Part shown: positions 7,196 to 14,864 of the stretch, piece after piece
How the letters are laid out: each line of letters opens with the position of its first letter
Position numbering within the stretch: position 1 is the stretch's first letter
Origin: a virus
Virus record (IMG/VR): IMGVR_UViG_3300047552_002215
Coordinates: 1-23,101 of that record
Reading direction: 5' to 3' (one strand)
DNA length: 23,101 nt
The notes under the pieces: generated by a model
What the model saw: the letters and a program-made list of their open reading frames with translations, nothing else
Database searches by the model: none
What the model was told of the DNA's origin: nothing
Translations under genes and position numbers: made by a program

Positions 7196-7825
7196 TTAAA
7201 GATTTAGTGATTCAGAATTAAGAGTTATCTCTTGTCCGGATAATGGACCCTCGATAAATTGGACATTACAGGTGTATTGATAAGAAATAACTTCCAAATC
7301 AATATCTCTAGTCATAAACTTTTTGTTGTTATATTCATCTAGGTTCCTAGACAACATATTACCCTGACTAGTAGAAATTTCTTCAGCCACTTCTTTAATA
7401 ATCTTAACCTTAAATTTATTCTCACCATTAATTTGATTAAGAAAATCCAACCAATCGACAGTCACCTTATCACTATTATCTTTAATATTTAACTCAGCGA
7501 ATAACCTCTTTTCGTCCTTATCATTCTTTTCGCTTAAAGCTTTTTCGGTGTAGAATCTCTTAACACCTAAAACAATTTTATTATCCCAAAGGCGGAGATA
7601 AGCAAAATGTTCGTTTACTTTTTTAGTCGGCTTTGGTTTTCCTTCTAAATTTTCGACCCGAGACATTAAATTTTCTAAGAACTCTTTGCTAACAGTAACA
7701 TTATCAGTCTTCGGTTCTTCCGGAACAATATTTACTTTAACCTCTGGGTTAGTTGATGTTTCAACTAATTCTGGTTCAACACCAACCTCCGTATTAAAAC
7801 TATCTAATATTTTATCTTTTGCCAT
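7196..7825 (-). CDS. unknown head-module protein with disordered acidic N-terminus
   Basis: This 209-residue protein has an N-terminal third (about 1-75) rich in Glu, Pro and Thr with a short helix (KEFLENLMSRVENLEGK), probably flexible. From about 80 on it looks folded: YLRLWDNKIVLGVKRFYT, DLEVISYQYTCNVQFIEGP, ending in QEITLNSESLNL. No known family is recognised. It is encoded between the scaffold-like gene and the decoration gene, with short spacers on both sides. It could be a minor head protein. Confidence is high that it is a gene, low on function. Confidence 0.6.
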   Translation of the reverse strand: MAKDKILDSFNTEVGVEPELVETSTNPEVKVNIVPEEPKTDNVTVSKEFLENLMSRVENLEGKPKPTKKVNEHFAYLRLWDNKIVLGVKRFYTEKALSEKNDKDEKRLFAELNIKDNSDKVTVDWLDFLNQINGENKFKVKIIKEVAEEISTSQGNMLSRNLDEYNNKKFMTRDIDLEVISYQYTCNVQFIEGPLSGQEITLNSESLNL

Positions 7826-7834
7826 AAATTTAGT

Positions 7835-8491
7835 TTATTTTTTATCTTGAGCAAATCCTAGTCCCATAGACTTAGCTAGGGCAGATCCTTCTTCGGTGGT
7901 GGCAAATTCGACTGCATTACCACTGTTATTAATTCTCGGCGCTCCGCCTGATGAATTTATAACCTCTTTCAAAGGATCAATCTTTCTTTCTGGAAACGCC
8001 TTGGCATAAGCAATAGAATAATTTTCTTCTAAAGTTCCACCTAGCGCCATCAACTTATCAAGATAATTTTGAACTACTTGGCGTTCACTAGCATCAGAAA
8101 TCTTACCTAATAACTCACCTTTCTTATTTTCCTGCAATGCTTTAGTGACTTGGTCTGAAGCAATTTTCTGAGCATCTTCTTGAGTAATCCCAAGTGGCTT
8201 AGCAACTACTTCACCATTCTCGTTTGTTTCAATACCTTTTTCCTTTAAAGCAGACTTCATATTATCCATGGCCGCTCTAAACTTTGGCCAATTTGGATTT
8301 GCACTTTCTTTCAATTCCTTAGCATAATCCACTAAATTCTTTCCTTCTGGAACTCCTAGTGATTCATTTAGTGTTTTGACTGTACCCTCTAATTCTTCGG
8401 CCTTTTGAGCTTTGGTTTGTAAAGCGGTCTGCTCTTCCGCTGTGAGGATTTCTCGCTCTGAGCCATCCTCCAGAGTAATTTTCTCTGGCAT
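7835..8491 (-). CDS. probable capsid scaffolding protein
   Basis: This 218-residue protein is acidic, Ala/Glu/Lys-rich and mostly helical (EEQTALQTKAQKAEELEGTV, ITQEDAQKIASDQVTKALQE). It has a Gly/Asn-rich hinge (NSSGGAPRINNSGNAVEF) before a short C-terminal helix. This composition, with a flexible segment near a basic C-terminus (GFAQDKK), is usual for scaffolding proteins. The gene lies between portal and capsid, the standard scaffold position. There is no serine-protease motif, so it is not a protease-scaffold fusion. The call is from composition and context. Confidence 0.6.
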   Translation of the reverse strand: MPEKITLEDGSEREILTAEEQTALQTKAQKAEELEGTVKTLNESLGVPEGKNLVDYAKELKESANPNWPKFRAAMDNMKSALKEKGIETNENGEVVAKPLGITQEDAQKIASDQVTKALQENKKGELLGKISDASERQVVQNYLDKLMALGGTLEENYSIAYAKAFPERKIDPLKEVINSSGGAPRINNSGNAVEFATTEEGSALAKSMGLGFAQDKK

Positions 8492-8501
8492 GTGTTTTGG
8501 G

Positions 8502-8550
8502 TGTCCGTCTCCCCGCTACCTATTGCAAGTCGGTAGGTGACTGAAGGACA
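8502..8550 (-). other. nested hairpin before scaffold gene
   Basis: An outer stem (plus-strand TGTCC 8502-8506 with GGACA 8546-8550) encloses an inner stem (CTACC 8516-8520 with GGTAG 8532-8536). The connecting strand contains GTCTCCCC, which reads GGGGAGAC on the minus strand. No T-run follows. It lies 11 bases before the scaffold-like start at 8491. It could be a processing site or part of a promoter or leader. Confidence 0.5.
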
Positions 8551-8557
8551 TTAATTA

Positions 8558-8980
8558 TTAAATTGCACTATCTAATTCTTCAAAACTTTGTTCTTTTTCT
8601 GGATTAGTAATTTTCTTTAATCTTTCTTTAAAAAACTCCAAGCCATTTATTGTCATTCTAATATCTTTAACGTCTTCGAAGCTTTTACTCCTATAAGCTA
8701 AGTGTTCTATCCAATCAGCAATTAAATGGTTTGTTTCATTTTTAAAGACTTCGTTATTTAATATCGACTGAGCATCTGCGTAATACGATAACTGAGACTC
8801 ATAATCTAATTTCTCATAAGGATAAAAGCTGATGTCCCGTTTCAAAATATTCTCTATTACCTGCTCCGGACCTATCTCTGAAATTAATTCGCTAATCTTA
8901 GTGTTTTTATCTCTTATTATCTGTTGTAGTGTCTCAACTTTTCTAACCAAGTCTTTTTGTCTTTGAAAATATTTCCACAT
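8558..8980 (-). CDS. small coiled-coil protein next to portal, unknown function
   Basis: The preferred start is the ATG at 8980, just after the portal stop; an in-frame GTG at 9010 would overlap the portal gene by 29 bases. The product has 140 residues. It opens with WKYFQRQKDLVRKVETLQQI, a helical coiled coil running to about 45, followed by mixed helix (ESQLSYYADAQSILNNEVF, NHLIADWIEHLAYRSKSFED). No enzyme motif is visible. Position after the portal suggests a portal-associated, head-completion or ejection protein, but nothing in the sequence proves it. Confidence 0.6.
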   Translation of the reverse strand: MWKYFQRQKDLVRKVETLQQIIRDKNTKISELISEIGPEQVIENILKRDISFYPYEKLDYESQLSYYADAQSILNNEVFKNETNHLIADWIEHLAYRSKSFEDVKDIRMTINGLEFFKERLKKITNPEKEQSFEELDSAI

Positions 8981-8981
8981 A

Positions 8982-10997
8982 TTAGACGGCCGCAGCCATG
9001 GTATTAACACTTGGTTTATTAGTTGCTCCAGCTACCGCACCCTCTTGTAATTGATCACCAACTCTGGTCTGTCCCAAGGCAGCCAACTTTTCGTCCATAC
9101 CTTGCAGTTCTTCCGGAACCTGATTTTGTGATGGCTGATTTCCTTTCACAAACATATTTTTAGTTTTCCAAGTACTTTCAAATTCTTCAACCGCCGTGTC
9201 TGGGTTAATCTGTCGGCCGGTTAATTTAGTAACGCCGGCAGCCTGCTCCAATTTATCAGTGAACATTACTTTTTCTAAAGCACTGCCATCACGTTCTTTT
9301 TCATTAATCATTACCTTCCATAAAGTAGAAACTGAATTAAGTAGTCCTAAATTAATAAAACTAAATCTATGCGGAGTTCCACTCTGACTCATCTCATTCT
9401 CCATCTGATAAACACTGCTCAACTCATCTTCGCTTAATGGTCTGTTAGTCATCTGAATACTCTTCTTGCCCATCTTGCCACCACCAAGATCAGCGCCATT
9501 AACTGTCCACTTATTATAAATTTCCTGAACTGCACCACTTATCGGATCAATAGTCTTTGTCACGGGCTTAGTGAAATTATCTAATAGATTATAAATTCTT
9601 AAATAAGTCGCTTCGCGCTTAGCCTTATAGAGCGATAATACCGCCTGACCAAGTTGTTTCACGAAGTTCCTTTGTTGCATTGTCAACTGAGTCGCTGTTG
9701 GTTTTCCACCCTCATCTGAGAAACCCTGAGCAATATTCGGCACACCAACAAACTGTTCCACTTCCTTCGACACTAATTGTATCATCTGGAACTCAGCACT
9801 AGTGACACCCTGATTACTTGGATTTAATATCTCAAAGTCATCTTTACTAATTCCTTGAGTCATAGCCCCAGACAACCAAATATCCTTACTTAGTATCTTG
9901 TCGCTTAATACGGCCATAGGAGGCTCTATGGCTTGTCTAAACTTCCGGACGAGCAATCTTATCATTTCATCATTTAAACCTTGTAGGACCTTAGCTGAGG
10001 CCGTCAGAGGCTTACCTAGAGCAAATGTTCTGGATATTGGCTTCAATACAATAGCCGACATGTTAAACTTATTGTCCGGCCTAATAGTCCACGGACACTT
10101 CATCGGTTTATCAAACATCGGTATCATGTTGATTAAAACCTGATATTCGTTCAAATGTGGGTTAATATAATGTATTTCCTCAACTTCTTCAGGATCTAAA
10201 GTACTAACCCTATAAAACGCCGGACCCTGAGAACTCTTGGTTTGTCCTTTTGAGACATATTTAAAATTTTCCCAACCACCATATTTAATTTTAGCCTCAT
10301 CGTAGGTCTTACGATAATACTTTAAAATATATGGTTGCTCATTGAAGCGATAGGCCGGGATATTCATATCACCTAAGAATACTTGTAATCCTGGCAAGAC
10401 TCGCTTTATCGCTCTATGAACATACTCATCCTTAACTCCTTCGCTTTCATTTGTGCCATCAACACAATTTAAGTTTGAACTGCTAAATGTTTTAATATAC
10501 TCATCAAGTTCTTCAATGAAGACAATTCTCTGAGTCAACATCTCATGTACGAACTCACGCCAGAAATCATCATCACCGCACATGCCCTCAGTTTCATTCG
10601 TCCGTTTGACTATCCCCTCAAAATTTTCCCCTAACTTATCTATTTCACTGTCATATTTATCATACGCTGTAATCTCTGGTTGCAAATTTAAAGACAGTAA
10701 TTCATTCATTACCACTTCAATTTTCTTTTCCGTAGCACCAGTAGCAATTCTTACCTCGTCATCATTCTTTTTCTTTCGTAAATAAGCATTGGCTGCTCTG
10801 CGATTCAACTCATAATCAGTTTCATAATCGAGATCATCCAATTCAACTCGTGGCTGAACCCTTTGATCGCGTGCTTGCTTTAATTTTTTCTGATAATAAA
10901 ATATCGCCTCCGCCATACCAACAGGCATTTCGTAGGTTTCAAGTTTAGTTGCTTGTTCATCGGCTAACCCGACTGAAACTTTATTAACTTCTGGCAT
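8982..10997 (-). CDS. portal protein
   Basis: From the ATG at 10997 it encodes 671 residues; an upstream TTG at 11012 was rejected because it overlaps terL and is a rare start. The portal ring forms the head vertex through which DNA is packaged. The helical N-terminus and central text (DDDFWREFVHEMLTQRIVF, later EQFVGVPNIAQGFSDEGGK then PTATQLTMQQRNFVK) match the clip/stem/crown layout of large portals. The GVPNIAQGFSDEGG segment is a recurrent portal signature. The C-terminal 40 residues (NQPSQNQVPEELQGMDEK and onward) are Gln/Ala-rich and probably flexible. A length near 670 is closer to podovirus (P22-like) portals than to the shorter siphovirus type. It follows terL with no gap. Confidence 0.85.
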   Translation of the reverse strand: MPEVNKVSVGLADEQATKLETYEMPVGMAEAIFYYQKKLKQARDQRVQPRVELDDLDYETDYELNRRAANAYLRKKKNDDEVRIATGATEKKIEVVMNELLSLNLQPEITAYDKYDSEIDKLGENFEGIVKRTNETEGMCGDDDFWREFVHEMLTQRIVFIEELDEYIKTFSSSNLNCVDGTNESEGVKDEYVHRAIKRVLPGLQVFLGDMNIPAYRFNEQPYILKYYRKTYDEAKIKYGGWENFKYVSKGQTKSSQGPAFYRVSTLDPEEVEEIHYINPHLNEYQVLINMIPMFDKPMKCPWTIRPDNKFNMSAIVLKPISRTFALGKPLTASAKVLQGLNDEMIRLLVRKFRQAIEPPMAVLSDKILSKDIWLSGAMTQGISKDDFEILNPSNQGVTSAEFQMIQLVSKEVEQFVGVPNIAQGFSDEGGKPTATQLTMQQRNFVKQLGQAVLSLYKAKREATYLRIYNLLDNFTKPVTKTIDPISGAVQEIYNKWTVNGADLGGGKMGKKSIQMTNRPLSEDELSSVYQMENEMSQSGTPHRFSFINLGLLNSVSTLWKVMINEKERDGSALEKVMFTDKLEQAAGVTKLTGRQINPDTAVEEFESTWKTKNMFVKGNQPSQNQVPEELQGMDEKLAALGQTRVGDQLQEGAVAGATNKPSVNTMAAAV

Positions 10998-10998
10998 A

Positions 10999-12597
10999 TT
11001 ATATGGCGTCAAAGACGCTTAAATTTTCTTTTTGTTGAGAATTTTCTAAGGTGATTCCTCTATCATGATTTATTACCTGTCCTGAACCTGTAATCGTTCT
11101 GACTGGAGCGCCATTATCTTCCCTGGTAAATGTTAACATTAACGCGTCCACTTCATCAGGACTATTATATCCGGCCCGGCGCATATCCAATTTACTCATG
11201 ATCTGAATCTTTCCTGTCAGCGCTCTGCGAAACCTAATAGATTTAAACTGTTCTTGCCAAATTTTATCCTGTATCAACTCACCACCAGAACGCAACCATG
11301 TTTTGAGACGGAAGTAGTTTTGCGCACGAACATTCAAGTATGTTTCTCTGTCTTTTTCTCTATGGCACCTGTCTCCGACATTGATTCCATTGACACTCAC
11401 TCCAGCCAGTGCGAGTTCTTTTGCAACATTAGCACCGGTCCCAAAGTTATCCACCCAAATATTTTCTGCTTTAACCTTAAACACTTCCATTAGAGTTAAA
11501 GTTTTTTGTGCTATTTTCTTTTCGTTTGACACTTCCTCCCTTAATACTACCTTAGCCTTAAATCTATCTCTTATCACCCATGTTGTTTTATTTGTGCCTT
11601 CGCCGGCCGGATCTATGCCCATTAACACTGGTGCTATAAAATCCTGATTGGCCACGTCTGGTATTTCCCTAATATCCTGTGGCATTAATAACGCTGTATA
11701 ACCTTTGTCATCAACACTATCAGCGCGCGGAAACATTCCCCTAACGCGAATCCTATAATCATCAGCATCCCTATTGCCACCATTTTCCTCTAATTTCCTG
11801 ACACAGTAGTCCGCTTCTACGACCGGACTCTCCTCACTACTAAACACAAATCTCTGCCATCGGTGTTTTATTGTATCGTCATTATGTGATTTAAAAAATT
11901 TACCATCTAATCTTGTTGGGTTTGAAATTAATATCATGACGTAATTTTCATTCGTCATAGAGCCCTCAGCGGTCTCATATATCTCGTCCGCGACACCAGA
12001 GGCCTCATCTACCAAAAGAAGCACATCATCGCCGTGCACGCCCGCTAGAGCCTCAGGAGCGTCCTTCTTAGCTGTCTTAGCGCGTGCAAACCACTCCATC
12101 GGCTTTTCCACTATTCTAATGTGGCTAGTCTGTATATCAAACTGATTTTTTATTCTTGACGGCAGAGCACCAATCCATCTCGATAATTCCTTCCATAGAA
12201 CATCATACATCTGCTCTTTACTCGGTGCCGTACACGCAATCTGTGAAAGATAATGTGAATATAAAAACCAAATCAATATCATCGCCAGTACGCAACTTTT
12301 ACCTATACCGTGGCCAGAGGCAATCGAAATTCTGCGTTTTCCGTTATTATTTACCGCGTCCCGTACTGCTAGAAGTATCAACCATTGCTGCCAAGTGATG
12401 TGTTTTCCCTTTAAAAACGTTTTAAAGTGCGTATTTCGTATCTCGTCGTACTGTTTATTTTTTATATAGCCTGTTACTTCTTCTAAATACTGTTCCTTTA
12501 TTGGTTGCGGAACGAGACCCCACATTATTTCAATAAAATAAAGCGGATCTTTTGAAAATTTTAAATATTCCTGTAGTTCTTCATTGGTTTTCTTCAT
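10999..12597 (-). CDS. terL: terminase large subunit
   Basis: The ATG at 12597 gives 532 residues; a longer frame to 12642 would overlap terS by 62 bases. The packaging ATPase shows Walker A SGHGIGKS (94-101), Walker B LLLVDEA (about 193-199) and a coupling motif MILISNPT (about 221-228). The C-terminal RNase-H-like nuclease that cuts the concatemer has three acids: D329 in MGIDPAGEG, D383 in IWVDNFG and D484 in DEVDALM. All essential residues are present. It overlaps the terS stop by 17 bases and the portal gene follows directly, so the three are probably one transcript. Confidence 0.95.
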   Translation of the reverse strand: MKKTNEELQEYLKFSKDPLYFIEIMWGLVPQPIKEQYLEEVTGYIKNKQYDEIRNTHFKTFLKGKHITWQQWLILLAVRDAVNNNGKRRISIASGHGIGKSCVLAMILIWFLYSHYLSQIACTAPSKEQMYDVLWKELSRWIGALPSRIKNQFDIQTSHIRIVEKPMEWFARAKTAKKDAPEALAGVHGDDVLLLVDEASGVADEIYETAEGSMTNENYVMILISNPTRLDGKFFKSHNDDTIKHRWQRFVFSSEESPVVEADYCVRKLEENGGNRDADDYRIRVRGMFPRADSVDDKGYTALLMPQDIREIPDVANQDFIAPVLMGIDPAGEGTNKTTWVIRDRFKAKVVLREEVSNEKKIAQKTLTLMEVFKVKAENIWVDNFGTGANVAKELALAGVSVNGINVGDRCHREKDRETYLNVRAQNYFRLKTWLRSGGELIQDKIWQEQFKSIRFRRALTGKIQIMSKLDMRRAGYNSPDEVDALMLTFTREDNGAPVRTITGSGQVINHDRGITLENSQQKENLSVFDAI

Positions 12598-13087
12598 CAG
12601 TTTCTTCGTCATCATCAATAATTTCGCCTTCAATAGGCTCAATTATAATTTCTGACGATAAAATTTCTTTGTTTTTTTGTTCTTCTTCGCGTATTTTCTT
12701 AGCTTCTTGTGCTAATTCCGCTAAAGACAGGCCATCAATAGTGTGATCCACAGTAGTTTTTTCCGGATAACCTAAAGCCTTCAACATATTCCAATTAAAC
12801 GTTGAATTTTTTTTAGTATCTCCACCAGTTTCATAATATTCTGAGATATAAGCTAGTGCGCGAGCAATTATTTGCGCTTTTTGTTGCTCTCCTTCCTTTA
12901 CGGCGTCAATATTGACGTTTGCGTAATCAAAAATTTTACTTGGAGTTAAGTTTAAAACCAAAGCAAGCCCAGCAACTGTGGGCGTTTCATCATTTTCTTT
13001 TATTTTGTGGAAATAATCATAAATGATATTTCCAACATCGGATGGGGAGAGCTCTTGCGGTTGTAAAGCTAAACTAAATTCCTGCAT
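12581..13087 (-). CDS. terS: terminase small subunit
   Basis: This 168-residue DNA-recognition subunit has a predicted helix-turn-helix in the N-terminal half (TPTVAGLALVLNLTPSKIFDY, about 36-56), the usual terS layout for recognising the packaging site. A helical oligomerisation region follows (about 65-110). The C-terminus is very acidic (GEIIDDDEETDEENQ), as in many terS proteins that contact TerL. It is the first gene of the leftward operon, starting 142 bases after the predicted transcription start. The family call rests on the HTH, size and position upstream of terL. Confidence 0.8.
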   Translation of the reverse strand: MQEFSLALQPQELSPSDVGNIIYDYFHKIKENDETPTVAGLALVLNLTPSKIFDYANVNIDAVKEGEQQKAQIIARALAYISEYYETGGDTKKNSTFNWNMLKALGYPEKTTVDHTIDGLSLAELAQEAKKIREEEQKNKEILSSEIIIEPIEGEIIDDDEETDEENQ

Positions 13088-13125
13088 GGGAAAGAATTAA
13101 TATTAAAACCTTTGATATGAGCACG

Positions 13126-13161
13126 AGCCAGCCGTGTTCAAGAGGGAGAAGGCGGCTGGCT
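13126..13161 (-). other. leader hairpin upstream of terS
   Basis: A 9-bp stem pairs AGCCAGCCG (13126-13134) with CGGCTGGCT (13153-13161) around an 18-base loop. On the minus strand it lies in the leader between the predicted start near 13229 and the terS ATG at 13087. A second weak fold (GATAA/TTATC ends, 13201-13228, with TTGCGCAA inside) sits at the 5' end of the same leader. Read rightward, the T-run is too short for a terminator. Confidence 0.5.
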
Positions 13162-13235
13162 TTCCTGCCAACATCGTGTATTTTCTCGTAAGAACAAGAA
13201 GATAAAGGTTGCGCAAGTCAATGTTATCTCCCTTA

Positions 13236-13265
13236 ATTATATCGTACCATATATTGTGGTGAAAA
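13236..13265 (-). promoter_or_regulatory. probable late (leftward) promoter
   Basis: On the minus strand TATAAT lies at 13241-13236, with TTTTCA (4 of 6 to consensus) at 13265-13260, 18 bp apart. Transcription would begin near 13229 and run into terS and the head genes. The -10 is perfect but the -35 is weak, which may reflect dependence on an activator. Just downstream the minus strand reads AAGGGAGATAAC. Confidence 0.45.
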
Positions 13266-13299
13266 GCAAGTGGTTTGAGTAAATTAGTTTAGAAGAATA

Positions 13300-13322
13300 A
13301 GTGTCTTGACAAATGCGACACT
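13300..13322. promoter_or_regulatory. operator-like inverted repeat
   Basis: AGTGTC (13300-13305) and GACACT (13317-13322) form a perfect 6-bp inverted repeat with an 11-bp spacer. It straddles the -35 box of the rightward promoter at 13306-13334. Such a placement is typical of a repressor site. AGTGTC recurs at 14030-14035 and 14123-14128. Confidence 0.45.
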
Positions 13323-13334
13323 ATGCGATACTAT
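13306..13334 (+). promoter_or_regulatory. sigma70-type promoter of the HNH gene
   Basis: TTGACA at 13306-13311 is followed by 17 bp and TACTAT at 13329-13334 (4 of 6). The start would be near 13341, about 21 bases before the ATG at 13362. A TATAAT at 13340-13345 is at the wrong spacing for this -35. Confidence 0.6.
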
Positions 13335-13361
13335 TAAGATATAATTATTAAATAAAAATCT

Positions 13362-13877
13362 ATGGACAAAAGACGAGAAAACCCTCACGAAAATAATGGT
13401 TTTTGGAAAAGAGCTGTTATTTGTGAAAAATTTGGAATAGAATATGAAAAATATGAAGAATTATTAAAAAAATTTTATGTTGAACAACAACTATGTAGCC
13501 AAGAAATTTCAGATTTAATAAAAAATGAATCAGGTATAAATTTATCTCCAAGAAGTATTCAACGAGTTATTAATAAATTAGGAGTATCTAGAAGTATAGG
13601 TGATGCATTTAGATTGTCTTGTAGTAAAGACAGAGTTAAATGGGCATATAAAGAAGACAAAATAAAAAGAAAAACTATGAATCGCGGGTTGAGATATAAG
13701 ATTTTGCAAAGAGATGGTTTTAAATGTGTGTTATGCGGAGAGACAGGGATAAACACTTGTTTAGAAATAGATCATATTATTCCGGTATGCCAAGGTGGAA
13801 CTGATGAAGAAAAAAACTTAAGAACACTTTGTATTGATTGTAATATTGGTAAAAGAATAATAGAATATGAAAGATAA
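13362..13877 (+). CDS. HNH endonuclease with N-terminal HTH-like segment
   Basis: This 171-residue protein has an N-terminal half with a helix-turn-helix-like repeat (EISDLIKNESG then LSPRSIQRVINKLGVSRS, about 47-76), resembling DNA-binding repeats of homing nucleases. The C-terminal HNH domain begins at YKILQRDGFKCVLC, with the first Cys pair in CVLC. It continues EIDHIIPVCQGGTDEEKNLR and ends with a Cys pair in CIDC. All metal and catalytic His/Asn positions are present. HNH genes near terminase genes often help in packaging cleavage, but this one is divergent from terS and under its own promoter, so a free-standing homing role is equally likely. It ends before a terminator at 13985. Confidence 0.85.
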   Translation: MDKRRENPHENNGFWKRAVICEKFGIEYEKYEELLKKFYVEQQLCSQEISDLIKNESGINLSPRSIQRVINKLGVSRSIGDAFRLSCSKDRVKWAYKEDKIKRKTMNRGLRYKILQRDGFKCVLCGETGINTCLEIDHIIPVCQGGTDEEKNLRTLCIDCNIGKRIIEYER

Positions 13878-13984
13878 ACTTTGTCAATAGTAACTATTTA
13901 AATTGTAGAAAATTTCATTTGAAGGTATATTTTGCACCCCGGCTCGTATATGGTGGGGGTCGGTCGGCTATTTTAATTTTTTTT

Positions 13985-14029
13985 AAAAAACAGGCTTTTG
14001 CGCCGATATACGCGTGCCTGTTTTTTTTT
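13985..14029. terminator. bidirectional intrinsic terminator
   Basis: An 11-bp stem pairs AAAAAACAGGC (13985-13995) with GCCTGTTTTTT (14016-14026), with a 20-base loop and nine T in a row (14021-14029). It ends the HNH transcript rightward. Read leftward it also has a GC core followed by a T-run. The 107 bases between the HNH stop and this stem hold one further C-rich/G-rich hairpin (ACCCC near 13936 with GGGGT near 13956). Confidence 0.85.
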
Positions 14030-14091
14030 AGTGTCGCTTTGTGTCATGATTGATGTCAGCAAATAGGTATTGTTGGGACTCTTGATTTTTT

Positions 14092-14108
14092 TTGTTTAAT
14101 CTTAGCCA
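14092..14108 (+). repeat. 17-bp direct repeat, copy 1
   Basis: TTGTTTAATCTTAGCCA occurs here and exactly again at 14187-14203, with starts 95 bp apart. Copy 1 is followed by a TTGACA box. Function unknown; candidate protein-binding site. Confidence 0.7.
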
Positions 14109-14186
14109 AACTTGACAAGGCCAAGTGTCTCATTTGACAATAAATCAATAATATTGTTTATTATAATATGTTATAATATAAGTGCC

Positions 14187-14203
14187 TTGTTTAATCTTAG
14201 CCA
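14187..14203 (+). repeat. 17-bp direct repeat, copy 2
   Basis: Exact second copy of the 17-mer at 14092-14108. It lies just after the TTATAATAT repeats, and a T-run follows. Confidence 0.7.
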
Positions 14204-14552
14204 TTTTTTTATTTTGTGTTTGTGTGCTGTCCGGCGCGCCGTGATTATGCCTTTATGGGTAATTGGGAGGATATATTATAACACATTTTGACAAAAAATA
14301 ACTTTTGTGTTTGAACGTGTATTATGTATTGTAGTTTATATCATTTTTTATTAATATATATTTTTTTTTATATAGAATTTTCCACTTTAATAATTTATAT
14401 ACTTATTAATAATACAATAAAACAACAAACACAAAATGTATCGCAAAACAAAAGATCAAAGCTCTGTTTATAATCGCGTTGTATTGTTGTATTATAATCA
14501 CAAAATTAATAAAAACAAAAATACATAACTTTTTTATATAGTCAATAGCATT

Positions 14553-14561
14553 TTATCCACA
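14553..14561 (+). promoter_or_regulatory. DnaA box
   Basis: TTATCCACA is the perfect DnaA-box consensus. It is the only perfect copy in non-coding DNA of the window; a reverse copy lies inside a gene at 19567-19575. It sits next to AT-rich DNA and four bases before a -35 box, so host DnaA could act on replication or on transcription here. Confidence 0.5.
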
Positions 14562-14564
14562 GTA

Positions 14565-14593
14565 TTGACAAAATAACACTTTTTAACCATAAT
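14565..14593 (+). promoter_or_regulatory. sigma70-type promoter, early P1
   Basis: TTGACA (14565-14570), 17 bp, CATAAT (14588-14593), 5 of 6 in the -10. It lies 57 bp before an even stronger promoter pointing the same way, so the early block may have tandem promoters. Confidence 0.65.
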
Positions 14594-14621
14594 AACCATT
14601 AAAAACATTGGGCTTTTACTA

Positions 14622-14650
14622 TTGACAAAATTTTAATCAGAGCCTATAAT
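14622..14650 (+). promoter_or_regulatory. perfect-consensus sigma70 promoter, early P2
   Basis: TTGACA (14622-14627), 17 bp, TATAAT (14645-14650): both boxes match the consensus fully. Transcription would start near 14657, at the first base of the structured leader that follows. This is probably the main promoter of the early operon. Confidence 0.85.
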
Positions 14651-14654
14651 TAAC

Positions 14655-14763
14655 TTATAGGATAAATTATTGACTGCTTAACCGGCGCTGAAGCCACCCC
14701 TAAAACAGCCAACAGAGAAAAGAGCCAAGGCGTCCGGTTAAGCGGTTATAACAATCCTATAAC
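14655..14763 (+). ncRNA. structured leader or small RNA at early promoter
   Basis: Two nested stems are visible. The outer one pairs TTATAGGAT (14655-14663) with ATCCTATAA, the second half ending near 14762. The inner 13-bp stem pairs ACTGCTTAACCGG (14673-14685) with CCGGTTAAGCGGT (14734-14746, one G-T pair). Between them is a 48-base A- and C-rich loop containing TGAAGCCAC at 14689-14697. The predicted start lies inside the outer stem, so the RNA would begin with its own closing helix. No T-run follows. It matches no RNA family that I recognise; it could be a riboswitch-like leader, a processed small RNA or a 5' stabiliser. Confidence 0.6.
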
Positions 14764-14828
14764 ACATTAAAAGAATTTAAAAACTTAATCGCCCGCGCCC
14801 CGCCTGTCCACTTATCTTATAAAGGTAA

Positions 14829-14864
14829 ATGACAACGCCACGCGCCGGCCAATTAAAGCCATGA
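14829..14864 (+). CDS. possible 11-codon leader peptide
   Basis: ATG at 14829 opens a short frame (MTTPRAGQLKP) that ends at a TGA overlapping the next ATG (ATGA at 14861-14864). An AAAGG lies three bases upstream, closer than usual. The coupling suggests translation feeding into the next gene, but an 11-codon frame can occur by chance. Confidence 0.25.
   Translation: MTTPRAGQLKP

Larger units (their letters stand above)
14030..14564. other. AT-rich non-coding region, candidate origin
   Basis: About 535 bases without a supported gene. The stretch is very AT-rich, notably 14150-14180 and 14320-14420, with tandem TTATAATAT units at 14161-14179. It contains a 17-bp direct repeat (14092-14108 and 14187-14203), several TTGACA boxes (14112, 14134, 14288) without good partners, and a perfect DnaA box at its right end. 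This would suit a replication origin or a regulatory hub between the divergent blocks. Neither is proven. Confidence 0.4.

Noticed and set aside
10998-11012. Portal start at TTG 11012
   Set aside because: The TTG would overlap terL; the ATG at 10997 directly after the terL stop is the simpler start.
13218-13250. Resemblance to a T7-type promoter on the minus strand (TACGATATAATTAAGGGAGA)
   Set aside because: The match to the T7 promoter is partial, a sigma70 TATAAT explains the same bases, and no phage RNA polymerase gene is in the window.
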